Shown here piece after piece: positions 6,084 to 7,873 of a stretch of DNA of 7,873 nucleotides. Source of the DNA: Oscillospiraceae bacterium. Lineage in GTDB: Bacteria > Bacillota > Clostridia > Oscillospirales > Ruminococcaceae. The stretch lies in NCBI GenBank assembly GCA_018110855.1, contig JAGBFZ010000089.1, positions 1 to 7,873 on the forward strand, in the 5' to 3' direction. A model generated the notes under the pieces. It was not told the DNA's origin, made no database searches, and saw nothing but the letters and a program-made list of their open reading frames with translations. Positions within the stretch are counted from its first letter, which is position 1, and each line of letters opens with the position of its first letter. The position numbers were made by a program, and so were the translations under genes.

Positions 6084-7126
6084 TACTGGAACGCCTCCTC
6101 ATTATTGTAGGACTGAGAATTACGGAAGGTTATAAGCGAGATAACCGAGCAGATAACAAATACGAGAATTCCGATGGTGGACGCATAACAATAGTCTCTT
6201 GAGTTTACCGTCAGCTTATAGAGCCATGTTACAAGCAGATCAGTCATACCTGCCTGATAGTAATCAAGCGTTGCGGGAGTGCCGCCCGTGAGGAAATAAA
6301 TAACGTTAAAGTTGTTGATATTTCCGATAAACTGAGTGATGAGATAAGGTGTTGTAACAAAAAGCACATAGGGCATCGTGATCTTTGTGAACATCACTAA
6401 GGGAGAAGCACCGTCTATCCTTGCAGCTTCATAAAGGTCTTCGGGGATATTCATAAGAATACCCGAGGTTATGAGCATTGTGTAAGGAATACCTATCCAT
6501 AGGTTTACCAGGATAACCGTTACTCTTGCCCATGTGGGGTCGGTGAAGAAGGGCAGAGGACTGTCAATAAGGTTAAGCTCCATCAGAAGCACATTCACAG
6601 GACCTGCCTCTGCAAGCATATTCTTCATTACAAGCAGCGAAACGAACTGCGGAACTGCAATTGCAAGAACAAAAAGCGTTCTGTAAAAGGATTTGAATCT
6701 TATTCCCTTTTTATTGATAAGCATTGCAAGGATAATTCCGAAAACATAGTTCAGAAATGTTGCAAATACCGCCCAGACAAGCGTCCATCCCAGAACAGGC
6801 CAGAAGGTCTGTGAAAGAACGGAATTTTCTCCCAGCATTGTTTTGAAATTATCAAGTCCCACCCATGTGAAAAGGTTGGCAGGGACCTGATGATCTTTAT
6901 CATAGTTGGTGAATGCAAGGAGTATCATATAGACCAGAGGAATGATCGTAAATACCAGCACACCTGCAATGGGGAATGCAAGAAGGGTTTTGTGGAACTT
7001 GCCGTCAAGCAGTGCAGAAACATCATCCTTGAACTTAGGAAGCTTTGCGCCTGCCTTTGAAAGCTTCTCAGCCTCTGCCGCAGATGAGATATTGTTCAGG
7101 TAAACTGCAATAAATACGGCAGTCAC
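6083..7126 (-). CDS. malF: Maltodextrin ABC transporter permease, MalF type, N-terminally truncated
   Basis: This is the second membrane subunit of the sugar importer, pairing with MalG. The transport core is complete: the first core segment is near residues 47-72 (FPIAGVLVF, then the AFTNYDKDHQ loop). Further membrane segments follow, and the EAA loop is at about 229-251 (EDLYEAARIDGAS). Firmicute MalF proteins of this type usually carry an extra N-terminal portion with one or more membrane spans before the part seen here. In this sequence only the last span remains. MalF-like sequence can be read upstream of the assumed GTG (7126) as GILLYGILALF back to about 7159, where it meets phosphorylase sequence in another frame; the first in-frame stop is just beyond. 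The GTG start has no good ribosome binding site, so the real start and the functionality are uncertain. It overlaps the phosphorylase fragment's stop by 4 bases and the malG start by 1 base. Confidence 0.85.
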   Translation of the reverse strand: MTAVFIAVYLNNISSAAEAEKLSKAGAKLPKFKDDVSALLDGKFHKTLLAFPIAGVLVFTIIPLVYMILLAFTNYDKDHQVPANLFTWVGLDNFKTMLGENSVLSQTFWPVLGWTLVWAVFATFLNYVFGIILAMLINKKGIRFKSFYRTLFVLAIAVPQFVSLLVMKNMLAEAGPVNVLLMELNLIDSPLPFFTDPTWARVTVILVNLWIGIPYTMLITSGILMNIPEDLYEAARIDGASPLVMFTKITMPYVLFVTTPYLITQFIGNINNFNVIYFLTGGTPATLDYYQAGMTDLLVTWLYKLTVNSRDYCYASTIGILVFVICSVISLITFRNSQSYNNEEAFQ

Positions 7127-7873
7127 AAATAATGCAAGTATTCCGTAAAGCAGTATACCCTGCCCTCTTTTATCTCAAAGTAAAGATACAGTATGGAAAG
7201 GGCGTTCATAAGCTGACGCTTGTATTCATGGAAACGCTTTATCTGAATGTCGAATATCATATCGGGGTCAATGTCAATATGCTCGTTTTCGGAAATATAC
7301 TTTGCCAGACGGCGTTTGTTTGCAGATTTGATCTCCATGAATCTTCCCGGCACCTTATCATCATCGGCATATTTTTTCAGCTCGGCAAGACGGTCAAGGT
7401 CTGTTATCCAGCTGTCAGAGCCAAGCAGCTCGGTAATAAGTGCGGAAAGCTCGGGATTGCAGAGGGCAAGCCATCTTCTCTGAGTTATCCCGTTGGTCTT
7501 GTTGCAGAAACGCTCGGGATATAGCTTATACCAGTCACTGAGTACAGTTGATTTCAGAAGCTCGGTATGTATCCTTGCAACGCCGTTTACATACGAGGAA
7601 GCATATACCGCCAGATTTGCCATATGAACTGTATCGCCATTGATGATACGCATATTGTCTCTGCTGTCTGCGGAAATATTCTTTTTTATGGTCTCTGAAT
7701 GGAAATGCTCGTTTATCATGATGATAATGCTGTATATATCGGGGAGAATTTCCTTGATAAGACGGATATTCCACTTCTCGAGAGCCTCAGCCATTATAGT
7801 GTGATTTGTATAGCAGAACACCTTCCGTGCAGTATCAAATGCCTTCTCAAATGAATATCCTTCCTCGTTCATA
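7123..7873 (-). CDS. Alpha-glucan (glycogen/maltodextrin) phosphorylase, internal fragment cut at both ends
   Basis: Phosphorylases split alpha-1,4-glucans with phosphate to give glucose-1-phosphate, using pyridoxal phosphate. The segment matches the middle of the family: YTNHTIMAEALEKW (residues 21-34), NGVARIHTELLK (96-107), the CNKTNGIT block followed by RRW (123-134), and KRFHEYKRQLMNAL (212-225), which carries the phosphate-binding Arg and Lys. The beginning lies beyond the right edge; the Met at 7872 is an internal one. Homology stops at about residue 238 (codon 7159-7161). Eleven unrelated residues follow, then TGA, where a normal enzyme would continue for a few hundred residues including the pyridoxal-phosphate lysine and the GTGNMKF-type motif. 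The product should therefore be inactive. The extra residues are MalF-coding DNA read in another frame. This is either a real deletion product or an assembly artefact; see the junction entry. Confidence 0.88.
   Translation of the reverse strand, partial: MNEEGYSFEKAFDTARKVFCYTNHTIMAEALEKWNIRLIKEILPDIYSIIIMINEHFHSETIKKNISADSRDNMRIINGDTVHMANLAVYASSYVNGVARIHTELLKSTVLSDWYKLYPERFCNKTNGITQRRWLALCNPELSALITELLGSDSWITDLDRLAELKKYADDDKVPGRFMEIKSANKRRLAKYISENEHIDIDPDMIFDIQIKRFHEYKRQLMNALSILYLYFEIKEGRVYCFTEYLHYL
7150..7165 (-). other. Break junction between phosphorylase and malF sequence
   Basis: On the high-coordinate side the minus strand encodes phosphorylase through FEIKEGR, ending near 7159. On the low-coordinate side a different frame encodes MalF from about ILLYGILALF (7156 onward). 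Each family lacks its expected continuation: the phosphorylase C-terminal third and the MalF N-terminus, with no binding-protein gene between them. A same-strand join of two genes of one pathway fits a deletion removing the phosphorylase 3' end, whatever lay between, and the malF 5' end. An assembly error at this point is the main alternative. Confidence 0.65.

Noticed and set aside
7123..7873. A deliberate phosphorylase-MalF fusion protein
   Set aside because: The two coding parts are in different frames and the phosphorylase frame stops at 7123, so no single protein spans the junction.
1..7873. CRISPR arrays, tRNA/rRNA genes, insertion sequences, phage or defence genes
   Set aside because: I saw no spaced repeats, tRNA-like cloverleaf, transposase-like protein or terminal inverted repeats, and every long minus-strand frame has a housekeeping or sugar-uptake identity.

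Overview
The window looks like chromosomal DNA of a Gram-positive gut or rumen Firmicute, most likely Ruminococcus or a close relative in the Oscillospiraceae. This rests on strong AGGAGG-type ribosome binding sites, extended -10 promoters, the TmcAL/DUF896 pair, a clostridial-type 8-oxoguanine glycosylase, a carboxynorspermidine decarboxylase and a MalF/MalG maltodextrin transporter. The assignment comes from protein and signal style, not a database search. Every gene I accept lies on the minus strand, so the biological reading order runs from high to low coordinates.

Reading from 7873 downward, the window opens inside an alpha-glucan (glycogen/maltodextrin) phosphorylase gene. Its coding sequence stops resembling the family near 7159, well before the pyridoxal-phosphate lysine. 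Within a few bases, in another frame, the sequence becomes the interior of a MalF-type permease that lacks its usual N-terminal part. An intact MalG-type permease follows with a 1-base stop/start overlap. A LacI-family regulator comes next, with its own near-consensus promoter and a strong intrinsic terminator. Together these form a starch or maltodextrin uptake and breakdown locus that appears to have suffered a deletion or a misassembly at about 7150-7165.

A second unit, from about 4090 to 2362, carries tmcAL (acetylation of the elongator tRNA-Met wobble cytidine) and a small DUF896 protein overlapping it by 8 bases. It has its own extended -10 promoter and ends in a clear terminator hairpin. 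That hairpin lies only 23 bases before the start codon of the third unit, nspC (carboxynorspermidine/carboxyspermidine decarboxylase) plus a calcineurin-like metallophosphoesterase. A possible promoter for nspC lies inside the end of the DUF896 gene, which would put the hairpin in the nspC leader. The last gene, from 402 off the left edge, is the N-terminal part of an 8-oxoguanine DNA glycosylase with its own extended -10 promoter.

I saw no tRNA, rRNA, CRISPR array, insertion sequence or phage gene, and no gene-free stretch longer than about 180 bases. The gaps at 403-514 and 3985-4161 hold promoters and a terminator, as listed. Most of the window is ordinary housekeeping. The points worth a second look are the phosphorylase/malF junction, the metallophosphoesterase with two substituted metal-ligand positions, and the terminator-like hairpin in front of nspC.
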